From Paenibacillus sp. FSL A5-0031 (GTDB lineage Bacteria; Bacillota; Bacilli; Paenibacillales; Paenibacillaceae): a stretch of DNA of 64,000 nucleotides. The translations under genes and the position numbers were made by a program. The notes beneath the pieces are model-generated. The model was not told where the DNA came from, searched no databases, and saw only the letters and a list, made by a program, of their open reading frames with translations. The DNA is taken from assembly GCF_001956295.1 (NCBI RefSeq), contig NZ_MRTD01000002.1, forward strand, positions 436,501-500,500, in the 5' to 3' direction. Shown here one piece after another: positions 35,593 to 44,440 of this stretch; within the stretch, counting starts at the first letter, position 1, and every line of letters starts with the position of its first letter.

Positions 35593-37239
35593 ATGAAACG
35601 CAAACTGATAAGCAGAAAGCTCATCCGCATAAGCGTCATTGTATTATCCACTTTGTTATTATTGGCTCAATTGGAAGCGGTGTCAAAAACCGTGTCCGCC
35701 AATGCTGCTCAGCAGCAAGCTGCATTAACGGCCTCACCGTGGGTGTCCACTCAAGTGTATTTAACCGGCGATGAAGTGAGCTACAATAACTACAACTATC
35801 GAGCCAAATGGTGGACACAAGGCGATGTACCCGGTGCTGGCGCTCCATCGAGCTCACCATGGCTGCTGCTTGAGCCAGGTACGGGCGGGGGCAACCAAGA
35901 TCCAACTCCGCCTACAGCTCCAACGAATCTTGCCTCGCCAGGAAAAACCGCTAATTCAGTCACATTAACTTGGAATGCTGCAACAGACAACATTGCTGTA
36001 ACTGGTTACGATATTTACCGCGGCACTACAAAAGTTGGTTCCACAAACGCCTCCACATTAACTTACACCGATACTGGCTTGCAGCCTGACACTTCGTATA
36101 TCTACTCTGTATCCTCAAAAGACAGCTCCAGCAACACAACAGCAAGTACGGCCATCACCGTAAAAACCTCTCTTGCCGAACTAAATGTCGGACAAAGCCG
36201 CGTTCTAACCGATGAACAAATTACAGCACAATGGGGCGGAATTGACCCTCAATATTCACCAGCAAACGCAGCGGCAGCCGTACAAGCCGCACTGCCAAAA
36301 ACAGAATATGAAGCACTGTTCCCGATGCGTATTGGTACACCTGCATGGCACACTTTCGCTGCTAGCAAAACGTATTATAAACCTGGTCAAGTCGACTATT
36401 ATTCTTATGACAACCTAATCGCTGCAGTAACAGACGTTGCAAACATTAAGTACAAGCTTGAATACCGCCAAGGTGCTACATGGAACAACCGTGTATTCCG
36501 CTTGAACAAAACAACGAAAACAGAAACACTCATTTCTCAAAATGCAGATTTCAACGCTTCATGGAATTTAACCGTACCGGTCATCTCTAAAACGGTTGAT
36601 TTTGGCACATTTATTAAAGAAGGTTCCACTGTAAACCGCAAGCGCGAGCTGGCAGCTTTCCTCGCCAATATTGCGCATGAAACAGGCGGAGGCTGGGCGA
36701 CAGCACCTGGCGGCGAGCTGAGCTGGGGACTATTTTGGAATGAAGAAGTCGCTTATATTAATTCCACAAACACAGGGTACATTCAAAGCCATGCCGAATT
36801 CCCTCCAGTTCCAGGCAAGTCGTATCACGGACGTGGACCGATTCAGCTTAGCTGGAACTACAATTACGGACTTATTAGCGGAATTATTTATGGCACTCAG
36901 AACACATTGCTCCAACAACCTGAATTAATCGTAAACGACGGCAAGCTAGGCTTTATGACAGCTATCTTATTTTGGATGACTCCTCAACCGCCGAAACCTT
37001 CTGCACATGATGTAATGATCGGCAACTGGACACCATCTGCGTCAGACATTGCCAAAGGGTTAACACCTGCTGGGTTTGGTGTAACCATTATGATTATTAA
37101 CGGCAACTTTGAAGGAAACAAAGACGAGACGGACTACCGAGTCGGTCGCCGTGTTGGTCATTACCGTGACATTACGACAAGAATGGGCATCAGTATAACT
37201 GGCGAGAAAATCAATACAATTGGGATGAGCCCGTTCTAA
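35593..37239 (+). CDS. Secreted GH19 chitinase with CBM5/12 and FN3 modules
   Basis: This 548-residue secreted enzyme has a signal peptide (about 1-38, ending in VSANA), a chitin-binding CBM5/12 module (about 48-90: STQVYLTGDEVSYNNYNYRA, KWWTQGDVPG), an FN3 domain (about 108-193), then a GH19 catalytic domain to the C-terminus. Likely catalytic acids are Glu363 in IAHETGGG and Glu384/385 in FWNEE, 21-22 residues apart as in family GH19; YHGRGPIQLSWNYNYG is the family signature. It degrades chitin by inversion. ATG 35593 sits 6 nt after AGGAGG. Downstream is a clear terminator. Confidence 0.93.
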   Translation: MKRKLISRKLIRISVIVLSTLLLLAQLEAVSKTVSANAAQQQAALTASPWVSTQVYLTGDEVSYNNYNYRAKWWTQGDVPGAGAPSSSPWLLLEPGTGGGNQDPTPPTAPTNLASPGKTANSVTLTWNAATDNIAVTGYDIYRGTTKVGSTNASTLTYTDTGLQPDTSYIYSVSSKDSSSNTTASTAITVKTSLAELNVGQSRVLTDEQITAQWGGIDPQYSPANAAAAVQAALPKTEYEALFPMRIGTPAWHTFAASKTYYKPGQVDYYSYDNLIAAVTDVANIKYKLEYRQGATWNNRVFRLNKTTKTETLISQNADFNASWNLTVPVISKTVDFGTFIKEGSTVNRKRELAAFLANIAHETGGGWATAPGGELSWGLFWNEEVAYINSTNTGYIQSHAEFPPVPGKSYHGRGPIQLSWNYNYGLISGIIYGTQNTLLQQPELIVNDGKLGFMTAILFWMTPQPPKPSAHDVMIGNWTPSASDIAKGLTPAGFGVTIMIINGNFEGNKDETDYRVGRRVGHYRDITTRMGISITGEKINTIGMSPF

Positions 37240-37293
37240 AATTACATTAACTCCTATCAAGTTTAATAGCCATTGATGCAGCTGAAAAGACAG

Positions 37294-37328
37294 AAACAGC
37301 AGCCCCTACATGATAAGGGCTGCTGTTT
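37294..37328. terminator. Terminator after the chitinase gene
   Basis: A perfect 12-bp stem (37294-37305 with 37317-37328) has an 11-nt loop. It lies between convergent units and may stop transcription from both sides. Confidence 0.75.
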
Positions 37329-37576
37329 TAAGTTAAATGCAGGCATCTATCCTGCTTATCCAGTGAAATCCAGGCCACAGCTCTATCGCACTGCCGCACC
37401 CATTCACTTAAAGCTGTCTTTTTTCCGTATCCAGCCTGCGCAGAAACAAGCGTTAGCTTGGCTTCCATCCCCGCATTAAGCTTATGTATCAACCGCGGCC
37501 TAGATACTAAAAAATGACGCACGTGGGGGATGTGAAGTTTTGTACTTACAATCAATGAAAGTCCCTCCGTATACAT
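37328..37576 (-). pseudogene. N-terminal remnant of a MalT-like LuxR-family regulator
   Basis: The frame encodes the typical start of STAND-type MalT/LuxR regulators: STKLHIPHVRHFLVSRPRLI, HKLNAGMEAKLTLVSAQAGYGKKTALSEW and AVAWISLDKQD. It then stops after about 80 residues, where intact members run for about 850. The P-loop reads GYGKKT instead of GFGKTT, and the sequence ends inside the chitinase terminator hairpin. It is therefore a broken remnant, left where a large gene was deleted. Confidence 0.75.
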
Positions 37577-37611
37577 GTTGCAATAGATGGAGTAAAGCTC
37601 CTGCTTCCTAC

Positions 37612-38751
37612 CTACTGAACGCGAACCTTGTCACCATCCTGAAGCGGATCTCCGCTCTCGAATACAATGGACTGCTGTTCGAACAGCCCATCTGTAACGG
37701 CAGATTGTGTATCATTTGAATCAACGACTGTAATGTACGCTTTGCGAACGTAAAAGGCGTTGCCTAATGGTCCACTCCTCTCCTCCATGGCAAACACATA
37801 TTTTTTGTCTCCCTCATCGTGAATCGCTTTACTCGGTACCAGAATGACATCATCTGTCTTCTGAGTCAGCATAACCTCGGCACGCTCTCCCCCCTGCAAT
37901 TGATTATCCTTTATCGCAACAAGCAATTTCTTCATTGCCGTATGTGAGGCTGTGCTTCCGCCTTCACCTGCTGGGCTAAGAGCATCAGTGTCTTGAATTT
38001 CCACTAGGCTGCCCTCGATTTGTCTAGCCTGAGTGCCGCTCAATTGAACATCAAGCTTCGCTCCTTTTTCCAGAGGAGCCGCTGCAGCCTCGGGAACTAG
38101 AATTTCAAATTCAAAGCCAAGACTCGTGTTGGCGATCATAACAGCAGGTCCTCCTTCGGATGAAGCCAAACCCTCGACCGCGCCAACCTTGGTTACAATC
38201 CCGTCAAAAGGCGCAACCAGTGTGCTCGTTTCTGCCAAATTCTCTTGCAGCTTCTGAATTCTCCGCTGCTGCATATCCCTATCTATCTCGTTTACCTTCA
38301 GCGCATGTTTGGCGCTTTCGATGCTCTTCTCATCTCCGCTTTGGGAGGCTTCGACATAGCTTTGCTGCAGCTCTTTATCGAGGAGCTGCAGTTTACTAAG
38401 AGCGGCCTGCTCATCTAGTATTTGATTTTTTGCAGCCTTCTGGTCATAAACAATCAATACCAGCCCTTTCTTAACAGGCTCTCCTTCCTTAACATTCACT
38501 TTGTTTACCCTTATCCCAGGCTCACCCGACAAAGCCGTTTGCACCCGCCATTTCACAATACCGCTGCCTTGAAAGTCATGATTAAGTTCACCTCGGTTTG
38601 GCGTGACTAACACGACCTTGGGTAAGGTTAAGGACATTAGCGTATTGCTAAACAGCGTAAATCCGATTAACAGCCCCATAAACAAGCCAAACAGAAGGCG
38701 AATTTTTCTTTTGCGTCCAGGCACTGCTTGGCCAGCTAGTTGTAATTCCAT
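37612..38751 (-). CDS. HlyD/RND-type membrane-fusion adaptor
   Basis: This 379-residue protein has one N-terminal helix (about 18-40), a lipoyl/barrel-sandwich half-motif (VNVKEGEPVKKGLVLIVYDQ), a coiled-coil hairpin (about 110-175) and the second lipoyl half (STLVAPFDGIVTKVGAVEGL). A beta-barrel and a membrane-proximal domain follow. Such adaptors normally serve an exporter (MacB-like ABC or RND pump), but no exporter gene follows; it lies 21 nt downstream of an importer permease gene in the same direction. Its role in this operon is unclear. Confidence 0.87.
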   Translation of the reverse strand: MELQLAGQAVPGRKRKIRLLFGLFMGLLIGFTLFSNTLMSLTLPKVVLVTPNRGELNHDFQGSGIVKWRVQTALSGEPGIRVNKVNVKEGEPVKKGLVLIVYDQKAAKNQILDEQAALSKLQLLDKELQQSYVEASQSGDEKSIESAKHALKVNEIDRDMQQRRIQKLQENLAETSTLVAPFDGIVTKVGAVEGLASSEGGPAVMIANTSLGFEFEILVPEAAAAPLEKGAKLDVQLSGTQARQIEGSLVEIQDTDALSPAGEGGSTASHTAMKKLLVAIKDNQLQGGERAEVMLTQKTDDVILVPSKAIHDEGDKKYVFAMEERSGPLGNAFYVRKAYITVVDSNDTQSAVTDGLFEQQSIVFESGDPLQDGDKVRVQ

Positions 38752-38772
38752 TAAAATCCCTCCGTGAATGGG

Positions 38773-39666
38773 CTAACCTTTAATTCCCGATAGCTGAACA
38801 CCCTCAACAAAGTAAGACTCTGCATATAAAAATAACAGCACCATCGGAGTCATATACAAAACGGAGGCAGCAAAAGCAACGCCCCTTGCACCCTCGCTAA
38901 TACGCGATAAATAGAGTGACAACGGCTGCTTGAATGTGTCCTCAAGAAATATAAGCGGCTGCTCAACCATGTTCCAATTATCAACAAATAACAAAACAAT
39001 TAAAGCGGCGATACCCGGCTTGACGAGCGGTACAATAATTTGATAAAAAATGGTTGCATGCCCTGCCCCATCTATTTTTGCTGCTTCAACGTACGTATAT
39101 GGAATATGCATCATGAACTGCCTGAGCATAAACACGCCAAAAGCGCTGAATATCCCCGGCAGTATAATGGCGGAAGTTGTATTCATGAGCCCCAGCTTAT
39201 CCGCAATAATATAATTGGGCACTAACGTCACTTGAAATGGCATAAGCATGGTCATCAAATATACGACAAACAGCTTATCCCTCCCCCAGAACCGCAGCTT
39301 GGCAAATGCATAAGCGGCTAGAGATGCGATCATCACTTGCAGAACAATGATGGGTACAACAATAAACACGGAATTCCAAAACATATGGAGAAACATCGGT
39401 TTATGAACCAATACTTCATCATATTGACCAAATGATACCCAATCTGGGATCAGCTTTAAATTGATATATCCGTCTTTTTCCCCTGCCGCAATATTAACCA
39501 TCTTGCCAATGAGATTGTAGTTATAGTCAATTTCAGTCTCTGTCATGAATGAATTGGAAAATGTAACAACAATGGGGAATAGCATTGCCGCAGCAAGCCC
39601 CCCCATGATAACTGACAACACAAGCTTTTTAAATAATGGCAATCCTTTCACCACCCTTTCACCCAT
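38773..39666 (-). CDS. Sugar ABC transporter permease, MalG type
   Basis: This 297-residue permease has six helices and the CUT1-family EAA loop (YVEAAKIDGAGHATIFYQII, then PLVKPG). An early hydrophobic helix (LVLSVIMGGLAAAMLFPIVV) is followed by a long extracytoplasmic loop (about residues 45-85), as in MalG/AraQ/LplC-type proteins. It overlaps the upstream permease gene by 8 nt. It imports an oligosaccharide or related compound together with the other permease and the binding protein; the ATPase is not in the operon and is probably a shared MsmX-like protein. Confidence 0.9.
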   Translation of the reverse strand: MGERVVKGLPLFKKLVLSVIMGGLAAAMLFPIVVTFSNSFMTETEIDYNYNLIGKMVNIAAGEKDGYINLKLIPDWVSFGQYDEVLVHKPMFLHMFWNSVFIVVPIIVLQVMIASLAAYAFAKLRFWGRDKLFVVYLMTMLMPFQVTLVPNYIIADKLGLMNTTSAIILPGIFSAFGVFMLRQFMMHIPYTYVEAAKIDGAGHATIFYQIIVPLVKPGIAALIVLLFVDNWNMVEQPLIFLEDTFKQPLSLYLSRISEGARGVAFAASVLYMTPMVLLFLYAESYFVEGVQLSGIKG

Positions 39667-40555
39667 CCATGGAATTCCGAAAACGCCGTTCGATGGAAAG
39701 CATGACCATTACAAAAGCAAGAATACAGCCTACCATTAGAACTGCAGCGGCTGTCAGCTTCTGTACATCAAGGGATAAAAACATATTATTCATATAATGC
39801 TGCAGCATATAGATGCGGTCATGAGGATAGTTGCCTGCGATCAGATACGTTTCACGAAACACTTTAAACGAATTAATAATAGAGATAAGGACGACAAAAA
39901 ACAGGGTCGGAGTCAAATAAACGAGCGTAATATGAATCCATTTATGGAAAATGCCCGCACCCTCGATATCCGCAGTCTCATAATAGTCTTTAGGAATGCT
40001 TTGGAGCCCCGCCAAAAATAATATGATGTTGTACCCGATGTTTTTCCACGTATATACGATGGCTAACACACCGATTGACCATTCCGACTTCATCCAATCT
40101 ATTCGATCCAGATGCAAGCTCTGCATCCAAGCATTCAATGTCCCATTCCAGTCGAACATGATTTGCCATATCATCACAATAGATGCGACAGGCACGACAA
40201 GCGGCAGTACAAAGGCGGTCTGCAGCCAATTTCGAATAAACAGCTTTTGATTCAGCAAATGCGCAAACAACAAAGACAAAGCGATAATGAGCGGTACACT
40301 AACGCCAGTAAACAGAAATGTATTGGCTGCCGCTTTCCGAAAGGATGCGCTGGCCTGCAAATCCTTGTAATTGTCCAAACCAACAAATGAGCCGTTAACG
40401 GTACTATCCTGAAAGGAATACACAACTCCCATGGCAAACGGGACAAGATAAAATAAGGAAAAACCAATCAGGCTCGGTGCCAAAAAGCAGGCTGCCGCAG
40501 CACCATCCTTGCGCAGCAGCCTGATTAGAACACTTTTGATGCTTTTCCTATTCAT
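39659..40555 (-). CDS. Sugar ABC transporter permease, MalF/UgpA type
   Basis: This 298-residue permease has six helices. Features of the family are the N-terminal AACFLAPSLIGFSLFYLVPF and the EAA loop (YYETADIEGAGIFHKWIHIT, then LVYLTP). It is the second gene of the importer operon and overlaps the binding-protein gene by 8 nt and the next permease gene by 8 nt, so the three are tightly coupled. Confidence 0.92.
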   Translation of the reverse strand: MNRKSIKSVLIRLLRKDGAAAACFLAPSLIGFSLFYLVPFAMGVVYSFQDSTVNGSFVGLDNYKDLQASASFRKAAANTFLFTGVSVPLIIALSLLFAHLLNQKLFIRNWLQTAFVLPLVVPVASIVMIWQIMFDWNGTLNAWMQSLHLDRIDWMKSEWSIGVLAIVYTWKNIGYNIILFLAGLQSIPKDYYETADIEGAGIFHKWIHITLVYLTPTLFFVVLISIINSFKVFRETYLIAGNYPHDRIYMLQHYMNNMFLSLDVQKLTAAAVLMVGCILAFVMVMLSIERRFRNSMDG

Positions 40556-41948
40556 TTAAAACAGTCGTCACTCTATTTTGAATTAGCTTTGCCACGGCTT
40601 CAGGCGTTTTTTGTCCGGCGAAATAAGCTAAGGACTCTTCCCTTACAATGTCATCAATATGAGTATTGTTGAACTGAACCGAATATTTGGCTCCAGTAAG
40701 GAATTTATCGAGATCATCAATATCCTTTTGGGTAATTTCAAACACTTTGCCTTTCATCGGCCCGATCGGTTGATCAGACTTAACCGTTCCTTTTTTTAAT
40801 ACATCCTGGACGACCCTGCTGTATGAAGCTTTACTGAGTGGGAAGCCAGCACTGCCTGCTCGATGCTGCATTTCATCAGAGTGCATAAATTTCAAGAAAT
40901 CCCATGCCTCCTCTTTTACAGAAGACTTTGCGTTTATGCCCAGCGTTTGATACGTTCTGAAGGAGCCGCCTGCCTGCTGACCGCTTGCGATCGGCTTTAA
41001 GTATAGTTTTGTTTTGTGGGATAGACCTTCTGTCAAAAACTCGCTTTGTTTTATCTCACGAATATAATCGTCAGGCGAGTTAATTTGGGTGTCTCTAAAT
41101 ATAGGAAAGCCTTTATCTCCACTCATAATTTTGTCATCGAACACGGATTTTACTTCTTTCAGCAAATCAGTAAAGGCAGCAGAGTCAAAATTAGCCTTCC
41201 CGCTCTCCTTATCCACAAACGTCCCATATTGATCATTAACCAGCTGCGTAATCATATATTCCGGCTGACTTGTGCCTAATACCGATTGATTTTCATCTGT
41301 ATGCTTGACGAGTTCTCTAGCCGTTTCTATAAACTGAGTCCAGTTCCAATGGCTGTCGTCAATCTTAACGCCACTTTTCTCGATCAACGTATTATTGCCG
41401 AAGAGACCATAAATAAAAAAGCCAAGCGGCATCCCATATAATCCTCCGTTCACTTTCATTCCGTCTAAAATATTGCCAAAATACTGTTCCTTCTTAAATG
41501 TTGGGTCCTTATCGATCATCTCACTCATATTGACCAGCAGCTGTTTTTTTATATAATCCCCTGATGGCAGCTGGTCCATCTCAATCAGGTCAGGCCCTTT
41601 ACCGGATAACAAAGCCGTACCTGTCGTTTTGATAAACTTCTCCAAATTGACTTCTAAATCCGCATCCTCTGTATCGATGTATTTGAGATCAATGGTGATA
41701 TTGGGATGCTTGGCTTCATATTTCTTTTTGGCTTCTACAAAGAAATCGTTCTGAAAAAAAGTCGAGAACACAATCGTTTTTTTCTCATTGCTGTTTTTCG
41801 GTTCAACCGTTTCTTCCTTAGGCGGATTTGTACCGGCCTGCCCCTCGTTAGGTGTCTGCGTACCTCCTGAATTTCCGCCTGCAGCAGAGCTGCATGCAGA
41901 TACAACCATCATCATTATCGTCAACAAAATGAACAATGCTTTTTTCAT
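40548..41948 (-). CDS. Extracellular solute-binding lipoprotein, family 1
   Basis: This 466-residue lipoprotein has a signal peptide ending in a lipobox (MMMVVSACSS; Cys is the lipidated residue). A low-complexity linker rich in G, T, P and E follows, then a two-lobe periplasmic-binding fold (KKTIVFSTFFQNDFFVEAKK, LLSGKGPDLIEMDQLPSGDY, KEEAWDFLKFMHSDEMQH). It captures a sugar, inferred from the CUT1-type permeases. ATG 41948 is chosen over the in-frame codon at 41966 because GGAAG precedes it and a normal signal peptide begins here. First gene of the operon; a TATACT -10 lies at 42026-42021 on the minus strand. Confidence 0.9.
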   Translation of the reverse strand: MKKALFILLTIMMMVVSACSSAAGGNSGGTQTPNEGQAGTNPPKEETVEPKNSNEKKTIVFSTFFQNDFFVEAKKKYEAKHPNITIDLKYIDTEDADLEVNLEKFIKTTGTALLSGKGPDLIEMDQLPSGDYIKKQLLVNMSEMIDKDPTFKKEQYFGNILDGMKVNGGLYGMPLGFFIYGLFGNNTLIEKSGVKIDDSHWNWTQFIETARELVKHTDENQSVLGTSQPEYMITQLVNDQYGTFVDKESGKANFDSAAFTDLLKEVKSVFDDKIMSGDKGFPIFRDTQINSPDDYIREIKQSEFLTEGLSHKTKLYLKPIASGQQAGGSFRTYQTLGINAKSSVKEEAWDFLKFMHSDEMQHRAGSAGFPLSKASYSRVVQDVLKKGTVKSDQPIGPMKGKVFEITQKDIDDLDKFLTGAKYSVQFNNTHIDDIVREESLAYFAGQKTPEAVAKLIQNRVTTVLNE

Positions 41949-42098
41949 AGGTTCTCTTCCTTTCAATTGCTATCATTGTCTACTGCTTGCACTTTTATCG
42001 TTCCGAGGCATTACTTCATCAGTATAGTGACTGGATATATGATAAGTGAGATAGAGTTGTATTGAAGTTGTAAAATATAAAAATGCAAGCAAAAACGC

Positions 42099-42123
42099 CT
42101 TCGGCGTCCTTTAGACGCTGAAG
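42099..42123 (-). terminator. Second minus-strand terminator downstream of the two-component operon
   Basis: A 10-bp stem with one wobble (42099-42108 with 42114-42123) is followed on the minus strand by GCGTTTTTGC. Confidence 0.6.
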
Positions 42124-42136
42124 TAGCTTTGACGGT

Positions 42137-42185
42137 GAAATATAAGCCCTTTATAAGCTAACAAACTTATAAATTCTTATATTTC
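42137..42185. repeat. AT-rich long hairpin between two terminators
   Basis: Nested perfect arms, 10 bp (42137-42146 with 42176-42185) and 8 bp (42150-42157 with 42166-42173), are separated only by CCC and TT bulges. They make an 18-bp AT-rich stem. It is neither a terminator (no T-tract) nor part of a gene. Confidence 0.6.
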
Positions 42186-42189
42186 AAAA

Positions 42190-42213
42190 AAGCCAATTGC
42201 ACATGCAATTGGC
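42190..42213 (-). terminator. Terminator of the two-component/lipoprotein operon
   Basis: An 11-bp perfect stem is followed by TTTTTTGAAAT on the minus strand, 20 nt past the lipoprotein stop. Confidence 0.85.
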
Positions 42214-42232
42214 TCTCTTCATCTCACTCTAT

Positions 42233-43000
42233 TTACAGTCTAGAATAGTAACTTAACAACGCCATAACGTCCTTGCTAAACCCGACAACCTTATTTTGCC
42301 TCACATTCACCGTGACACAATATTTCAGCTTCTCATCTTCCTTACTCGTATAAAACAATTCCACAACGCTGTCCCAGCGGGTAATGTCCTCATTCAGCGA
42401 CAATTCAGATAAAGAGTAACTTCCTTCTATATCGATAAACGCATTTGCGAGAGCAATGATTTTCTCTTGTTCACTTTGACTGCTGGAGGAAGGGGCCCGT
42501 ACGACACCCACTTCGGAAAGTCTAATCACATCACCGTCTTTGGCGTTCAGCACGATGTCATATACTTCACTAGGATCAGACAATCTAGTCAGCGTTATAT
42601 AATACAAGCCGCCAGAAATGTCATCCAGTTCTGTTTGATAATCCAGCTTGGCCTCAGCGCCCTGTTCAATCACCTGCGCCCTTTCCGGTCTGGGGTTAGT
42701 TCCATACTCCGCTTCATTTAGCAGTTCTCTAAATTTATGCTGGTCAATAGCCATCAGCTCAAATTGCAGCTCATCAATCGTTAGACTCTTTTCCAAATAC
42801 TTATTGACTGCATTCAAACTAAGCGTCTTCACCGCCTCTTGGGACAGAACACCCTCGTATTCCACATCGTTGCTGCCCGTTTCTTTCGTTATTTTTTTAA
42901 CCATTACCGTATCTTTGGGGGTCCTATCCAATACGTTTCCGCACCCCGTCGAAATGATTGCGAGCGCTGCGAGCACCATAACCAGAATGAGCTTGTTCAT
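42233..43000 (-). CDS. Lipoprotein of unknown function in a two-component operon
   Basis: This 255-residue protein has a clear lipobox (AALAIISTGCGNV). The mature part is soluble, with short alternating alpha and beta segments (ELDDISGGLYYITLTRLSDP, VYDIVLNAKDGDVIRLSE, KYCVTVNVRQNKVVGFSKD), reminiscent of PepSY/YycH-like regulatory domains but not assignable. Its start overlaps the histidine-kinase stop (ATGA), so it is made with the kinase and may modulate its sensor domain or report on the envelope. Confidence 0.75.
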   Translation of the reverse strand: MNKLILVMVLAALAIISTGCGNVLDRTPKDTVMVKKITKETGSNDVEYEGVLSQEAVKTLSLNAVNKYLEKSLTIDELQFELMAIDQHKFRELLNEAEYGTNPRPERAQVIEQGAEAKLDYQTELDDISGGLYYITLTRLSDPSEVYDIVLNAKDGDVIRLSEVGVVRAPSSSSQSEQEKIIALANAFIDIEGSYSLSELSLNEDITRWDSVVELFYTSKEDEKLKYCVTVNVRQNKVVGFSKDVMALLSYYSRL

Positions 43001-44436
43001 TCCTTAATCCCGCCTTTCGGATGACCCGGAGTGAACACAACTTCTACGGTTGTGCCCTGATTTTCATTGCTTGCAATATGGATTGCAGCATGATGTACGC
43101 CTGCAATACTTTGACATATCGCAAGCCCTAGACCTGCTCCGTTACTGCTTCTTGTTCTAGACTTGTCCGCCATATAAAAAGGTTCAAATATTTTGTCCTG
43201 ATGTTCCTTGGCAATGCCGATACCCTCGTCCTGCACCTGCAAAATATATTGATTTCCGCGCCACAGAGCACGCAGTATAATGGTTTGCTGCGGGGCTGAA
43301 GCTTTCAGCGCATTATCTACAAGATTGGAGATCAACACCTTTATCAAATCCTTCTCCACCAGCAGCTCGCACGGTTCGCATTCCACGATCATCCCCACAT
43401 GCTTCTCGCTCGCCATTACACTAAGCGTCGGCTTTAATTCAGCGAAAATCGCCCCTAAATCGTGCAGCTCCATCTGAAAATCGTCCTCCTGCAGCAAAAT
43501 CAGGTTCATGAGCTTCAATGACAACGACTCTAAACGCTTTCCTTCCGAATAAATGACATTCAAACTATCCATAAACATTTCCTCGTTATATTTGGTTGTC
43601 CTCATAAAATTGGCGTAGGCAATAATGGAAGTCAAAGGCGTCTTCAATTCATGAGTAAAATTGTTGATGAACCGCTGTTTCTCTTCATTATTTCGCTCGA
43701 GAATCGTAATTTTGTCCTCAACAACAGCAGCCATATCATTGAAATTTTGAGCCAGCATGCCAATTTCATCCTTTGATTTTATCCGGACGCGCTCCGAGAA
43801 ATCGCCTTGTGCAATAACCTGCGCGGTCTGGCTAAGCCGGTCAATCGACCTCGTTAGCCCTCGGCTTACAAAAAACATAATCAGCATATAGAGGAAGCAG
43901 GCAGCCACATCTACTTTGGCAAAAAACTGATATTGATCCACCCGGTCCTGGTACACAGAAGTAACATCGATCATATAGGTGAAAACATAGCTTTTATGGT
44001 TTATATTCGCAATATTTGATGTGAACAGTATCGTTCGCTGATCGATATCCCGCAAAATATAACTAATTTCGTCTACGGCGAGCTTGTCCAGTTCCTCACG
44101 TTGCTTTGGGATTTGAAAATCGGTATTGTTAAAGACTGACCGATTTTGCTCGTCTCTAATATCTAAATAAACGAGCTGCTCGTTATTTTTACCAACAAAT
44201 TCATTAGCAATTCTCGTTAATACCGTTTTTTCGTAATCAATGGAGTCATAGATTCGAAGGATGGGTACAATCGCATCGACGCTGGAATGGATGCTCATGT
44301 TCTGGCTTAAAGCGTTGTTGATTTCCTGCTTAAGCATTCGATTATGGCTCCGCTCAATCACCATAATAGAGGCAGCGTTAAAAATAATGATGAAAACTAG
44401 AATAGAGAAGACATAAATTTTTTGCCAAAATTTCAT
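42997..44436 (-). CDS. Sensor histidine kinase (partner of 44441 regulator)
   Basis: This is a 479-residue kinase with helix 1 near residues 7-28, an extracytoplasmic sensor of about 150 residues, and helix 2 near 180-200. HAMP (LTRSIDRLSQTAQVIAQGDF), HisKA with His262 in NFTHELKTPLTS, and the ATPase domain (NLVDNALKAS, SNGAGLGLAICQS) follow. It follows the regulator gene by 4 nt and overlaps the lipoprotein gene. Adjacent to but terminator-separated from the sugar importer operon, so it may control it, as paired sensor/importer loci do in this group. Confidence 0.92.
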   Translation of the reverse strand: MKFWQKIYVFSILVFIIIFNAASIMVIERSHNRMLKQEINNALSQNMSIHSSVDAIVPILRIYDSIDYEKTVLTRIANEFVGKNNEQLVYLDIRDEQNRSVFNNTDFQIPKQREELDKLAVDEISYILRDIDQRTILFTSNIANINHKSYVFTYMIDVTSVYQDRVDQYQFFAKVDVAACFLYMLIMFFVSRGLTRSIDRLSQTAQVIAQGDFSERVRIKSKDEIGMLAQNFNDMAAVVEDKITILERNNEEKQRFINNFTHELKTPLTSIIAYANFMRTTKYNEEMFMDSLNVIYSEGKRLESLSLKLMNLILLQEDDFQMELHDLGAIFAELKPTLSVMASEKHVGMIVECEPCELLVEKDLIKVLISNLVDNALKASAPQQTIILRALWRGNQYILQVQDEGIGIAKEHQDKIFEPFYMADKSRTRSSNGAGLGLAICQSIAGVHHAAIHIASNENQGTTVEVVFTPGHPKGGIKE

Positions 44437-44440
44437 CCTC

